A DNA stretch of 20,645 nt from Schoenoplectus triqueter (GCA_964058805.1 CAXKVV010002141.1:1-20645); one strand, 5' to 3'. Positions 1 to 9,966 are shown, counted from the first letter of the stretch. Made by a program: numbers and translations. The notes: generated from the sequence alone by a model not told the origin.

Positions 1-124
1 ATCAAATTAATATTAATTGTTGACCTAGTGAAAATAATTTTTAGGTATTGAAGGGTTCATCAGTAGATCACCATTCTTTCATTTAAGGGAAGCACCGAAG
101 CAGCAACACCCCAAAACTTTAAAA

Positions 125-620
125 TAAGGTTGTTCAATAAGTGAATACGAACCGAATCAGAGCGAACTCGAACTCGAACTCGAGCCATCAAGATGAGCTA
201 GCTTGAGATAGCAAGTTTAATCTGAGCTGTCAATCTAGTTCGTACTCAGCTTGTATTTGGCTCCAGTTAGCTCATTTTTGTGCTTTGATTTATCAGTTAT
301 TTTCAAAACTAAAACCAGAATAACTGGTAAATCAAAATAAATAACAAACAAATAACATAGCAGATAAATAGATAAATAAATTATATAATCAAATAAGATT
401 AAACAATATAAATAATATTTAAATAGAAATACGAAATATGACGAGTCTAAGTATATGTGTCAGTTGACGAGTGGTCGAGCGAGCCAACCTGACTCATACT
501 CAAGTCAACAAGTATACGAGTCAAATTTAGTTCGAGTTAAACTCAGCTTGAATTATGACGAACTAAAACCCGAGTGAGTTATGAGTGAATCATGAGCCAC
601 GAGTTATTTGCCCAACCTTA
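125..620. mobile_element. hAT-like MITE rich in ctcga motifs
   Basis: The ends are an exact 8-bp inverted repeat: taaggttg at 125-132 and caacctta at 613-620, with partial pairing continuing inward. The 8 bases outside the left end (ctttaaaa, 117-124) and right end (cttcaaaa, 621-628) match at 7 of 8 positions, which fits a target-site duplication of hAT type (8 bp, known for that superfamily). Inside, both shoulders carry many ctcga/tcgag/gagct motifs and the centre is AT-rich. No transposase frame is present, so it would be non-autonomous. The short open frame at 592-795 crosses the element boundary and is not a gene. Superfamily is inferred only from duplication length and end sequence. 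Confidence 0.6.
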
Positions 621-1249
621 CTTCAAAATATCTTTTCATTTTAAGCAAACATTAATACATGTGAGATATCATTTATCATTTGCGCCCTATGAGCATTTAC
701 CCTCAAATATTAAAAAAAAACATCATTTATGCATTTCAACAAAGTTAAGTCAACATCGAACTTTCACGTCATGCATTCAAGCCATGTATTGTTAGATGCG
801 AGACAAAGTGATACTGAAAAGTGATCATGAACCCACAGTTATGAACTTTAGTACCAACAACAACGACTAGGGTTTGTGAGAATGGAGGGCAATTCGATTA
901 GTGACCAGTAGTGATATCTATGATAACTAATTCCCACTATTGATGTTCCTAACAACCTTCATGCTCCTAACCATTACTTAGTGCCCTCATCCATTATGGT
1001 CTTTCTCTCATATATTATCTCTAATATTGTTGATCCTTTGCAATCTCATTTATTACCATATTAGTTATCATAAACGTTTAGTTTCTCAAACACTTTCTCA
1101 TTTACTATAACATTACATTTAACATTTGTCTCTTCCAACCACCAAACTGAGTCTCTCCATTCCATTAAACTCTCCTTGATAATATCTGAGAACACCATTT
1201 TGGGTTACACTTAGACCAAAAGAAGAAATACTTGGCATCAGATAATTGA
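621..1249. other. No gene seen; AT-rich degraded DNA
   Basis: This interval contains no open frame with recognisable protein similarity and no clear terminal repeats. Its right edge holds the first copy of a short duplicated segment (1207-1228). I see nothing else to annotate. Confidence 0.5.
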
Positions 1250-1276
1250 TTGGAACACTTAGACCAAAAGAAGAAA
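1207..1276. repeat. Short imperfect tandem duplication, 48-bp period
   Basis: The 22-base string starting acacttagaccaaaagaaga occurs at 1207-1228 and again at 1255-1276. The sequence between the copies is only loosely similar to what follows the second copy, so this is an old two-copy tandem duplication or a short slippage event. It lies at the left edge of the coding-like stretch described next. Confidence 0.6.
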
Positions 1277-1730
1277 CACCTCCAGGCCGCTGCTGATAAC
1301 ACCATCCGAATTACATCACTTTCAACTAGCCACATTTGGACCGTCAATGGCATTATGAGATACTTGCTGCGGAAACATGGTGGTGCCTTGGACGACTTCC
1401 TTGTAATGTGGGCTAATTTCGGTGCTATACTAGCCCTTTCGGCCTAATTACGTAGGGAGGAAGTATTGCGTGAGTGCACTAAGTGGGCATCCAGCTCAGG
1501 TTTGCAGATGACAGCACATGATGATGGTGTCAGAACCTTTATTATCTTGATGACTTACATGGTTCGTATTAGGATAACACATTATCCGTTAGCGCTATGA
1601 CATTATTATTTTGCACTAGCAGTGACTTATGTGGGGGAGTTAGTAGAGGTACATGAATCAACGAAATCAGAGATAAAAGCGTTTTTTTTTGTGTGTGGAT
1701 TCACTATAGAGATCCACAATGCATATCGAA
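1250..1730 (+). pseudogene. Decayed coding-like stretch, unrecognised
   Basis: One plus-strand reading frame runs about 480 bases with only two internal stops (near 1446 and 1597), unusual for DNA this AT-rich. The first part reads as a 65-residue open segment including HIWTVNGIMRYLLRKHGG; the continuation includes TYVGELVEVHE. I do not recognise the family and find no catalytic motif. Base composition is less AT-skewed than the neighbouring repeats, so it may be a remnant of a host gene or of a transposon-encoded protein. A chance open frame cannot be excluded. The strand is chosen only because this frame is the most continuous. Confidence 0.3.
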
Positions 1731-2879
1731 AATAGTTTTAATAGATTATGCTGACAAATGGTTTCAATGTCTTGTGACTATTGAAATATAATATTTCATT
1801 GGACCCATACCACCGGACATTCCCCCAAGTCCACCAAGGAATGAGTCCAAAGAGGATGAGGCACAAAATGAGCCCCGATAACATGGCCACAACCCATCCA
1901 TGTTGTAGCTACTGCTAGCCTATCATGAAAAATGGTTACAGTTCTCTGCTTCTCATTCGACGACATCGGCGGCTAATGTGCAAATGCAAACTACATGCAG
2001 TAAGATGGATAAGGCCATGCCTGAGATTTCAGTACACCAATATATGCCTATAAACCAAGCTTAACCAAATCATTCACAAAAATATGATCATTGTGAGGAA
2101 GATAAGGTACATCCTGGCCTGCAGAAATATGAAAGTGATAGCAGTGTCTGTGATCTCAAAGTGGGCTCCATCAAAATATTAAGAGGGTGGGAATTGAAAA
2201 TAAGAAAAGATAATATCTGCTTATCTACCAAAAAAAGTTAAAAATTTGGGACCTAACAGTGAAAGGGCAGGTGTCGACATTGAATGTATATAGTTGGCAA
2301 AAATAAAAAGATAGAGTGTTTTAAGGTTATAGATCTCACTTTGAAAGTATTTTCAAAAAAAAACTTGAGGCCTTTCGTAGCTCTCATAGTATTCAGGATG
2401 AATTAATGATGTCTAATCAAATCAACACTTTGACAATTAATTGTATCAAGATCCAAACCAAATGTCACCTACCTGGAATAGATGTCTCCGGCATGAGTTT
2501 CCTTATAGCACTTCAAGGGTCACACATAGACCCTCAGACAAAAACCTCTCCAGTAGGACACCAGGGACTGCAGTAGGCCTGCTACCTAATGATAACAATT
2601 TGGACCATGAAAGATTGACATATACATATGAACCATAATTTTCACTCTTCTTTACAAAACTGTAGGTCACTTTGCAGCCCATATTATCAGAACTAGCAAT
2701 TTCCCAACAAGATAGAATTAACAAGCGATGAACGTATCTAGTGCTTCTCTACACTTAGTGCTGATGATCAGCATGAACCAGATATATATATCACCATGCC
2801 AACTCAAGCCTTTGCATCACAAAAATGGGAACACTATTCAGTTGTCTAGGTTGTATCAAATTGAATCTCTCTCTCAACT
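1731..2879. other. No recognisable gene; possible 5' part of the LINE
   Basis: Several short plus-strand open segments occur (for example a proline- and acid-rich stretch near 1803-1880 and a 65-residue frame at 2441-2638), but none shows a motif I can assign. The region lies directly upstream of the recognisable L1 ORF1 remnant in the same orientation, so part of it may be the LINE 5' untranslated region or a decayed N-terminus. That is inference from position only. Confidence 0.3.
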
Positions 2880-3671
2880 CATAAATTATAGACGCCATGA
2901 TAATGGTTTGGAATTTGGAGCCCAACAACTTGATATCTGTGATCGCAAGAAATACATATCTAGTTCAATTTTCGGATGAAGTAGAGATGTGCAATGTGCT
3001 AGATAAAGAAAGTTGGACGTACAAAATAGATGTCATTTACCTCTGAAGAGCGCACACATCGGTAAACGTTTCACCAGAGTACGACCAATCACTAGAAATC
3101 TTCTCAGTAGAGGGGGTAGGAATTATGATGCAATCCATTAGAACTATGCTGCCAGAGGTACGTGAAACTTTTCAAAATGGGCGAAAATTTTACAAGGCTA
3201 AAGTGTTAGTTCCTCTCGACAAGCCACTCAAAGACCGATTGTCTACCAAGCATCCTACCTTAGGTAGAATCATGACATGTGGTTCATGAGAGAGTTCATA
3301 GGGCTTGTCTCTTCTATGGTATGCTCGGCCATGAAATGGATAACTATTTAACTAGACTTTGACTAGCCCGGCTAAGATTTGAGAGGGCTTATAAAGACTT
3401 GTCCGAGATGGAAAAAATATTGAAACAAAAAATAAAGGGCCCACATGGCAGAACAACAGACAAGGCCAAAACACACATAGACCCAGCAGTAACATACCAC
3501 ATAACCCACACCTACAAAGATCAAGACACAGATCCGGCATATGAGCAAGGTAACCAAGTCCCAACTCCCATACAAGTATCCCAAAATTCATTCATGCAAA
3601 CTCACTCCACAGAACAAGTTAGCAACAAAAGACTCAACCCAAGTAGGTATGAGGAACCCAGTGTGCATTGA
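2880..3671 (+). pseudogene. L1-type LINE ORF1 remnant (DUF4283-like plus zinc knuckle)
   Basis: Plant L1 ORF1 proteins bind the element RNA. One frame from about 2890 to 3280 reads IARNTYLVQFSDEVEMC, then ESWTYKIDV and KVLVPLDKPLKDRL, the pattern I associate with the DUF4283 region of plant LINE ORF1. It has one in-frame stop near 3041. A frameshift then leads to CLFYGMLGHEMDNY (3306-3347), matching the CX2CGX2GHX4C spacing of a CCHC zinc knuckle, but the second and last cysteines are tyrosine. After a stop at 3360-3362 the frame stays open to 3671 as a polar tail. Frameshift, stops and lost zinc ligands make it non-functional. Assignment is from motif memory, not from a search. Confidence 0.65.
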
Positions 3672-3724
3672 TGTTCGCAGTGGCAACACAAAGAAAAAGA
3701 AGGAATTGTATCCTTTCCATACAA

Positions 3725-4760
3725 GATAACTCCGGACAGAACGTAGAATAAGATAAAGAAATTGCATAGGTGTTCTATGCATACTACAAGACACTGCACA
3801 CGACCCAACTCACATGAGAACAAGGAGATCGAAGGGTTGCACAATATTTAACCTAATTTCAACTATCATCACTAAAATGATATTGACTAACACAGTGCAG
3901 TTTATGGCACGAATTCTGAATCATGTAGAAATCAAAGCATGCATATTTCAAATGAGTCCAAATAAAGCACCTAGGTAGGATGGGATAACGATAAAGTTTA
4001 TTCAAAAAAATAGGAGATTATAAGGTTGGACATCGTTAAGGTCATTTGACAAGCTTTTGCAATGTCGACTGCACCAACGAGTGGTCAGCTGGCCATGTGA
4101 TATTGATCCAAAAATCACATGAACCAAGAACACCAAATGATTATCGACCTATTAGCATTGACAATATCCTATACCGATTGCTTGCTAAGATAATTGTTAA
4201 TAGACTTCAATCGTTCATGAATTTAATTATATCCATGACACAATTGGTTAAAGATAGAAGTATTATAAATAACACTATCCTAATGATAGAGGTACTTCAC
4301 TCTTTTATCTCAGTTGCCTGCCATGAAAGATCATTTACTTTGAAGGCCAATATTCATAAAGCATTTGATACGTTGGAGTGTTTTTTTGTTGCACATGCTT
4401 TAACAACAATTGGGGTTCCACCTAGTTTAGTTGCTCTCATCAACTCATGCCTTACAGTGAGCAAGCTAACAATAATGGTTAATGACCAAGAAAGTTGTTT
4501 CCTAAAGCCTATGAGAGGACTAAGGCAGGGTTGCCCGCTTTTTTCTTATTTGTTTATAATCTCAATGGAGTTTCTCTCCAAAGCTTTTCATAAAGCACTC
4601 ACAGAGGGAGGTTAGCAGACATCAAATTAGCCTTCATAGCACTGTAACTATCGTACTAACTCTATATTGATGACTCAGTTATCTTTGCGCAAGCTAAGAC
4701 ATAAGAGATTCAAGAATATAAGCTCATACTAGAAGAATTTGGAGAGACATCGAGACTCAA
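3725..4760 (+). pseudogene. L1-type LINE reverse transcriptase remnant
   Basis: The product would copy LINE RNA at the nicked target. An N-terminal segment with KEIA and VFYAYYKTLHT lies at about 3750-3800, then MSPNKAP near 3950, then a clean 189-residue segment at 4046-4615. That segment has NDYRPISIDNILYRLLAKII, the motif A region ANIHKAFDTLE, and GLRQGCPLFSYLF. Motif C follows in the same strand as YIDDSVIF (4663-4686), and the similarity fades after EFGETSRLKK near 4760. These blocks and their order fit the L1 clade. The motif A aspartate is asparagine here (codon 4349-4351, aat). Several stops and shifts are present, so it is dead. No apurinic endonuclease lies between ORF1 and this domain. 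Confidence 0.8.
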
Positions 4761-5900
4761 AAAGTTTGACAAATTCATGAGCAATTGTAAATTTAAACGA
4801 GACGGCATGGACCATTATTGTTACTTCAAAATTTTTGACGGCGCCTATATTATTTTACTTTTGTATGTCGATGATATGCTCATTGCATGTGCAAGCATGA
4901 AGGAAATCAATATACTAAAGCAGGAGTTAGCGTCAAAGTTTGCGATGAAGGACTTAGGTCCAATAAATTAAATTTTAGGCATGTGCATTTCTTGAGATTG
5001 AGCAATAAATGCTCTAACTCTGTCACAAGAGAAATATATCAGTAAGGTATTGAATCGATTTCAAGTGCAAGATGCTAAGTTAAGAATCACACTGTTGGGA
5101 GGACAACTCATATTCTTAAAGGTTTAAGCACCAAAGAAAAATGAGGAGCATAACCACATGGTGACTGTGTCGTATGTCTTGACAGTTGGTTATCTCATGT
5201 ACGTCATGATATACTAGATCTGACATAGCTCGTGCAAGTGGAAGTGATGAGCCATTAAATAATAATTTGGGTACCCCACATTAGGAGACAGTGAAATGGT
5301 TGTAGAAATACTTAAGAGACGCCTCAAGCATGGATTGAGCTTCAAGGAAAGCAATGTGGGTCTTGAAGGACTCGTTGATGCGGACCTTTGTGGTGACTTG
5401 GATAGTTAGAAGATTACTTTCAGTTATGTCTTCACATGGGGATGTACAATTATAAGCTGGATGTCGTGAGTATAGAAATGCTTGACACTTTCTATAACAA
5501 GCAGAGTATATAGTAACTCCAGAAGCCACCAAAGAGATAGTTTGGTTAATCAATTTTCTAAATGAGATTGGAAAGGATCAAGATGTTTTGTCTCATAAAG
5601 AACCCGATGTTTTATTCAAGAACGAAACGATTCTAGTAGAAGTACCACTATATATGTGAGTTGGTAGATGATGGGACCTTGTCATTGAGAAAGATTATAG
5701 GTGCAATAAATCTTACAGTCATGCTTTCTGAGGTTGTCACTAAAGATAAATTAAGATTGTGCACTACCTCATTGGGTCAATTACTAGTCAAAGTCGAAGT
5801 TATTGCTAGCCTAAGGAAGATTATATGGAGAGACGAGATGTGAAAGAAAGTTGGGATACTTGAATGCTATATATTATCAATTTATTTTCAAGTGGGAGAT
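4760..5900 (+). pseudogene. Ty1/Copia pol remnant (end of RT plus RNase H)
   Basis: The 5' edge sits inside the reverse transcriptase: KKFDKFMSNCKFKRDGMDHY, then IILLLYVDDMLIA with the Copia YVDD active-site motif (near 4858-4890), then KDLGPIN. After a stop come LSQEKYISKVL and a degenerate RNase H part with VDADLCGDLDS and QAEYIVTPEATKEIVW. The last part, LVDDGTLSLRKIIGAIN at about 5660-5710, resembles the C-terminal tail of plant Copia polyproteins. Gag, protease, integrase and most of RT are absent. Stops and shifts occur throughout. It leads without a gap into the polypurine tract and 3' LTR, so polarity and family are secure. Confidence 0.8.
5890..5900 (+). promoter_or_regulatory. Copia polypurine tract
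   Basis: The purine-rich run aagtgggagat lies immediately before the LTR start. In LTR retrotransposons this RNA run primes plus-strand DNA synthesis. Confidence 0.7.
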
Positions 5901-5925
5901 TATTAGGTGCACAAACAAAATGTTA

Positions 5926-6075
5926 CTTAGTCATTAAGTAATGACATAGTTATAAATTAATATTACATTAAGTAATGACATAATTATAAATTATTATTAT
6001 TTAATTATTAAATAATGATATGATTATAAATATTATAACTTAGCTATCAAGTAATGACATAGCTGTAATATTATA
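5926..6075 (+). repeat. Four imperfect 34-39 bp tandem repeats in LTR U3
   Basis: The core attaagtaatgacata recurs with changes at about 5932, 5967, 6005 and 6043, each followed by a similar A/T-rich spacer containing ttataaat or a variant. They sit upstream of the LTR TATA box, where enhancer-type repeats are commonly found in plant Copia LTRs. Confidence 0.6.
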
Positions 6076-6112
6076 TTAATTAGGTTTACTTCACCCTTAA
6101 ATTTTTATTAAC

Positions 6113-6121
6113 CTATATAAA
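6113..6121 (+). promoter_or_regulatory. TATA box of the Copia LTR
   Basis: The sequence ctatataaa lies about 210 bases inside the LTR, a normal place for the U3 core promoter. Whether it is active cannot be judged from sequence. Confidence 0.5.
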
Positions 6122-6310
6122 AAGACTTACACTCTCTTGTAAAGATTTACCAAAGAAGAAAGACTTAGTCTCGAATATGTAATTATTTATTCTTCTCTAG
6201 GTCAGGAATTTGTGGTTTTTTACCGCCCGTCTGGTTTTCTTGTGTATCTTTGTTTTTTTTTGCTCTCTTGTTATTATGTTGTTATATCGAAAGGTTTCCT
6301 CAACCTAATA

Positions 6311-6720
6311 TGTATTATACAAAATCTCTTAAAATGACTATAATGAAAAAGCATACATATCCAACAATTATATTTGAATAGTATATAGATTAAGAGAGCA
6401 ACGAATGCGTTCATTATTTCTTTTTTTTAGTCTATCAAAAACTAAAAATTCAATCACGAAATTTGCTAAGCTTTGTTTTGTCGCAAATGTTAGATATTAG
6501 CTAGTTTCAATAAATGTTAGATTCATAAATGAGAAATATTGTAGTTCATGACAAGAAGAACCTAGGTCATCGCGCATGCATATTCGGTATCATTTTTTTT
6601 TCTGAAGTTAATCTAAAAGTGCGAAGTTTATAATTCAATTAAGCATAGTTATTTATTAAATTACACAAATTTTCCAATGGCTTATCCTTTTACAAAATCG
6701 GTATTTAAAAGTTTGAAAAA
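6311..6720. other. AT-rich intergenic DNA, nothing identified
   Basis: No coding frame, RNA gene or clear terminal repeat is visible. The first five bases (tgtat) could be the right target-site duplication of the Copia element, but its left partner is lost. Confidence 0.5.
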
Positions 6721-6723
6721 TAC

Positions 6724-7290
6724 TAGTATCATTCTTAAAGGTTTTCTTTGTTACCATTTTGATCCTTCGAATACAAATATGATTTTTTTATTCTTTAAAG
6801 TTCTAGATTTATATTAAATTGATTCCATCTTTTACAATTTTAGTCAAGAGTAATATTTCATTCATATATTTCAGAGTTAAAACTAGTGAGGACATAATAA
6901 TAAAATATAAATAATGTAGAAATGAATATAATTATTCATGAATCAAATATAATTTAAATTTGAATAAAAATAATTGTTAAATTAACATTGTTGTCAATTT
7001 TTGTACTATTATAAATTAATTTAAAAAAATCTATATATTTTTTTAATAAACATTGTGAAATATGTTATATGACATAAACATGGTCATTAATTTTTTTTAC
7101 CGTTAATAATGATAGTCATAATTTGTTGCACCTAAAAAAATTAAAGACCAAAATGATAAGTTAGTGAAAATTTAAGAACTTAAATAATAATTTTGAACTT
7201 TAAGGATCATAATGATAACAAAATTACATGTTAAGGATTAACTTAGTACATTTGAAAATTTAAGAACCAAATTATAAAAGAATGATATTT
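6724..7290. mobile_element. Probable AT-rich foldback element
   Basis: The left edge (atcattctt, then ttaccattttgatcctt at about 6728-6768) pairs with the right edge read on the other strand (aggatcataatgataac near 7203-7219 and aagaatgat at 7278-7286). The right arm also repeats short motifs of the type aagaccaaaatgataa. Pairing is interrupted and the arms differ in length, so this is a decayed inverted-repeat element at best. I could not define a target-site duplication. Confidence 0.35.
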
Positions 7291-7295
7291 TGACC

Positions 7296-7358
7296 GTGTT
7301 TGGATCGTATGGGATTAGTGCTATGATCAAAATATCAACACTAACACCATCCAAACAT
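7296..7358. repeat. 63-bp imperfect hairpin
   Basis: The arms gtttggat plus ttagtg on the left pair with cactaa plus atccaaac on the right around a central AT-rich loop. It may be a tiny MITE or the subterminal part of the larger inverted-repeat element sharing its left end. Confidence 0.4.
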
Positions 7359-7972
7359 CAATTACAGATTTAAAATAATGAGGGTTGTTCACCGACTCCG
7401 TCTCGAAAAAATATGACATATATATATAATAAGATATGTAAAATAATTTTTTAAACATAAACATATATTTTTAAAATACTAAAAATATATTTAATTATAA
7501 ATATTATAATTAACTACATAATAATTTATTAAAAAATAAATATTTATATTATTTCAGATTTAAATTATACCTTAGAGACATCATATTATCTTTTTAAATG
7601 AAGAAAAGAAAAAAATAATATAAATTATTTGATTAAGATAAATAAAAATAGAGAAACAAAATCCATAGAAAACATAAATGATATAATATAACCAAAGTTT
7701 GAAAATTTTAGCCTTGTTTCTTCTTTCTGGATATAAAATTATCAAATATCGCTTTTCCACTAAACCATACAATTGTTTGTTTACCGGAATAAAAGGGTTA
7801 ACTGTTATAACAATAGTACAACCGTCGTTGGCAATAAGCATTGACAGCGGTTAGCGGTTGATAATCATGACTAGTTCAAATAATTTTTATGCTCGATTTT
7901 TTATTTAATCATTGTAATAGTTGTACAAACCGTTGTAATGATTGTCGTATTTTCTCCGACACTATTTAAAAA

Positions 7973-8326
7973 GGTTGAATATGTTGATAATTAATTATTT
8001 TGATAACCAGCTTTTATAAATTTATAAAAATATCTTAAAAATAAAAAAAATTTCCAAACACATTTTTAAATTTATGGATTAATTGAGTTTTAGATTTCAT
8101 GTAATTTGGATGTCATTTGATATTTCATCAAAGACCATCAAAATACATGTTAATTTTAACGATTTATATTTAATAATTTTTGATGGAATATCAAATGACA
8201 TCATCAAAATTGTATGAAATTTAAAACAAAATCAATCCATAAAATTAAGTATATGCTTATAATATTTTTTATGATGAAAATTGATCGTCAAGATTATCAA
8301 AATAATTGATTGTCGGATCCACCCCA
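7973..8326. mobile_element. AT-rich MITE, family A, copy 1
   Basis: This is a long imperfect inverted repeat: the left arm has atttggatgtcatttgatat and the right arm mirrors it (atatcaaatgacatcatcaa). Outside the ends, atttaaaaa occurs at 7964-7972 and again at 8326-8334, a 9-bp (at least 8-bp) target-site duplication; the terminal base may belong to the duplication. The right end reads on the other strand as ggtggatccgacaatcaa. The same inner strings and a related end (ggtggggatc) occur in the antiporter intron, so the two are copies of one family. No coding capacity. Duplication length suggests a hAT or Mutator-like origin. Confidence 0.6.
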
Positions 8327-8483
8327 TTTAAAAAATGTCATTATAACAAAATTTCTATTAACATGACACTAAAAATTATCTCTATTTTCGTATTTTTTTT
8401 TCATCACTATTACTTTATACTATTCTCCATTACTAAATAAAAAAAATATTATTCTTATACTAACCCTTGCAATATCCAAACAC

Positions 8484-9049
8484 AACTTTACTATTTGTTA
8501 TATGCACGAGTAAGCACATTTTTTTCTCATTTGTTTTCATGGCATCCGTAAGCAGAAAGCTTGTCCATGGATTTATCCAAAAAGGAGGTGGAGGAAACAC
8601 AAATAAGAGTTTTTTTTTTTTGAAACAACAGAAGAAATATCCATCTTACAAAACAAATGAGAAATTAAGGAATTTTTGTGTAATGTGTGCGCAAAAACAC
8701 GAAAGAACGAATCACCGCGCCAAAAAGTGTGAATCATAAGTATCATCTCTGTTTTATCACAGTAAGAAACGTCCAACTTTATAAGTTTTGGCATTTTTCT
8801 GTTACCGTCTAGAAATTTTGTAATTTTCGAATAAAACGGTTCAATGGCATGTAAATATAAATCAATTACAAATAGTATATAGTCGATAGTCGAACCACAG
8901 ATTGTAATGTCTCATCTTTTTTTGACGGAAATGTAAGTACAAACTTTTACAAAGGTCTATGTAAAGTAACAGAAACTTATAAAAGCTCTACTTTTTTTTA
9001 AAAAAAAAAAGTAAAAAAAAAACAAATACTATTTAGCTACACAAAAAAA
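8484..9049. other. AT-rich intergenic DNA, nothing identified
   Basis: A 90-codon open frame exists at 8467-8739, but it crosses a poly-T run, is basic and low in complexity, and matches nothing I know. Poly-A and poly-T runs lie near 8990-9020. No RNA gene is seen. Confidence 0.5.
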
Positions 9050-9700
9050 CTCAGACTCGTGACTTAGCTTGAGCTCGGCTTGGACTTGAACTAATCTAAT
9101 TCGAGTTAATTTGACTCGATAGTTAAATGAGTTGAGTTTGAGTTGGGGTTTGTTCGGTTTGTAGCTCGACTCGGTTTGAATAATAGTTTATATATTTTTT
9201 TCTGCTAAAATCTAATATGATAATTCATCTCTCATTATCTCTCGTGATTTCATCAACAGCGGCTTAATGACTTCTCGTACTTTCATTATCTCTCATGATT
9301 TCATCATTTCAGCGGCTTAATGACTTCGTACTTACTTATGACTTAGCTCATATATCTGACTCGATAGTTTTTTTTATTGGTCCATCAATTCAAATTAGTG
9401 TAACAAAGATTTTATTGAAAATATAGATTGTTGATATATCAATTTTATACTAACTCATGTATCCATTTTTTAGATATACCGAATTTAGAGTTTATAAATA
9501 TATTAAATATAAATGTCAAACCGAGTCAATGCACATGCATTGACTCGTGAGTTAGTTCGAATAGTAATGAGTTGAGCTTGAGCTAGACTTTTCAGCTTGA
9601 AGCGTTTCATGAGCTCAACTCGACTTGACTTGAATTTTTATGAGCTGAATTTAAACTAAGTCCAGCTCATTTGAACTCAACTCATTTGCAAGTAGTCGAT
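9050..9700. repeat. Second ctcga-rich repeat region
   Basis: Two shoulders (about 9050-9180 and 9520-9690) are dense in gactcg, gagctc, gagttg and related motifs and flank an AT-rich middle, the same layout as the hAT-like MITE at the window start. I could not find matching terminal repeats or a target-site duplication here, so it may be a decayed relative. A 51-bp tandem duplication lies in the middle part. Confidence 0.45.
9233..9334. repeat. Tandem duplication, about 51-bp unit
   Basis: Two adjacent copies start cattatctctc at 9233 and 9284, and each continues through gatttcatca and cagcggcttaatgacttc. Differences are a few substitutions and short indels, so it is one duplication that has since drifted. 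Confidence 0.75.
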
Positions 9701-9939
9701 GAAATAGACAACGTTTGCAGGTAGTTGATGAAATAAACTGTCTAATACTCTTATCTGTATAATCCACACACAAATAATAACATAATTAAATTCATTTATC
9801 GTCATCTACCTCAGGCTCCAACGACCGGAGAGGAATACTACTAAACACTTAATAGGATTTTTTACTTAAACGGTCTAAAAACATATCTTAACTACAGAGA
9901 TGGCCTAAGAGCAAATTTATTTTTACAAACGGCCTAACA

Positions 9940-9966
9940 AAGGGTGTGAGTTCAACTCACGCCCTT
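9940..9966. repeat. 27-bp palindrome, left arm
   Basis: The arms aagggtgtgagtt and aactcacgccctt are complementary at 12 of 13 positions around a single central c. It is the inner end of the left arm of the foldback element. Confidence 0.85.

Larger units (their letters stand above)
5901..6310 (+). repeat. 3' LTR of the first Copia element
   Basis: The LTR begins right after the polypurine tract with tattaggt (5901-5908) and ends with acctaata (6303-6310), an exact 8-bp inverted repeat. Copia LTRs normally start TG and end CA; here both ends carry a G-to-A or C-to-T change. A TATA box lies at 6113-6121, followed by a T-rich R/U5-like segment. The U3 part has about four imperfect tandem repeats. 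No 5' LTR or primer-binding site was found upstream, so the element is truncated rather than complete. Confidence 0.75.
7296..8483. mobile_element. Possible non-autonomous DNA transposon, outer ends only
   Basis: The left end gtgtttggatcgtatggg, followed by attag (7296-7318), pairs with the right end ctaacccttgcaatatcc, followed by aaacac (8460-8483): the outer 10 bases match exactly and the inner part resumes after a short mismatch. The interval is AT-rich, has no transposase frame, and contains a separate MITE (7973-8326). No clear target-site duplication was found. An alternative is that 7296-7358 alone is a small hairpin and the 8460-8483 match is accidental. Confidence 0.3.

Noticed and set aside
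592..795. 67-codon open frame
   Set aside because: It crosses the right boundary of a MITE and has no motif or composition typical of a real protein.
3352..3844. Several overlapping minus-strand open frames
   Set aside because: They are antisense to the LINE ORF1 remnant and its downstream sequence, whose plus-strand frame carries recognisable blocks.
5281..5553. 90-codon minus-strand frame
   Set aside because: It is the complement of the Copia RNase H remnant.
7581..7841. 86-codon minus-strand frame
   Set aside because: Low-complexity, Ile/Tyr/Phe-rich translation of AT-rich DNA; no motif.
8467..8739. 90-codon frame with a Lys-rich end
   Set aside because: It runs through a poly-T tract and matches no known family; chance open frame in AT-rich DNA.
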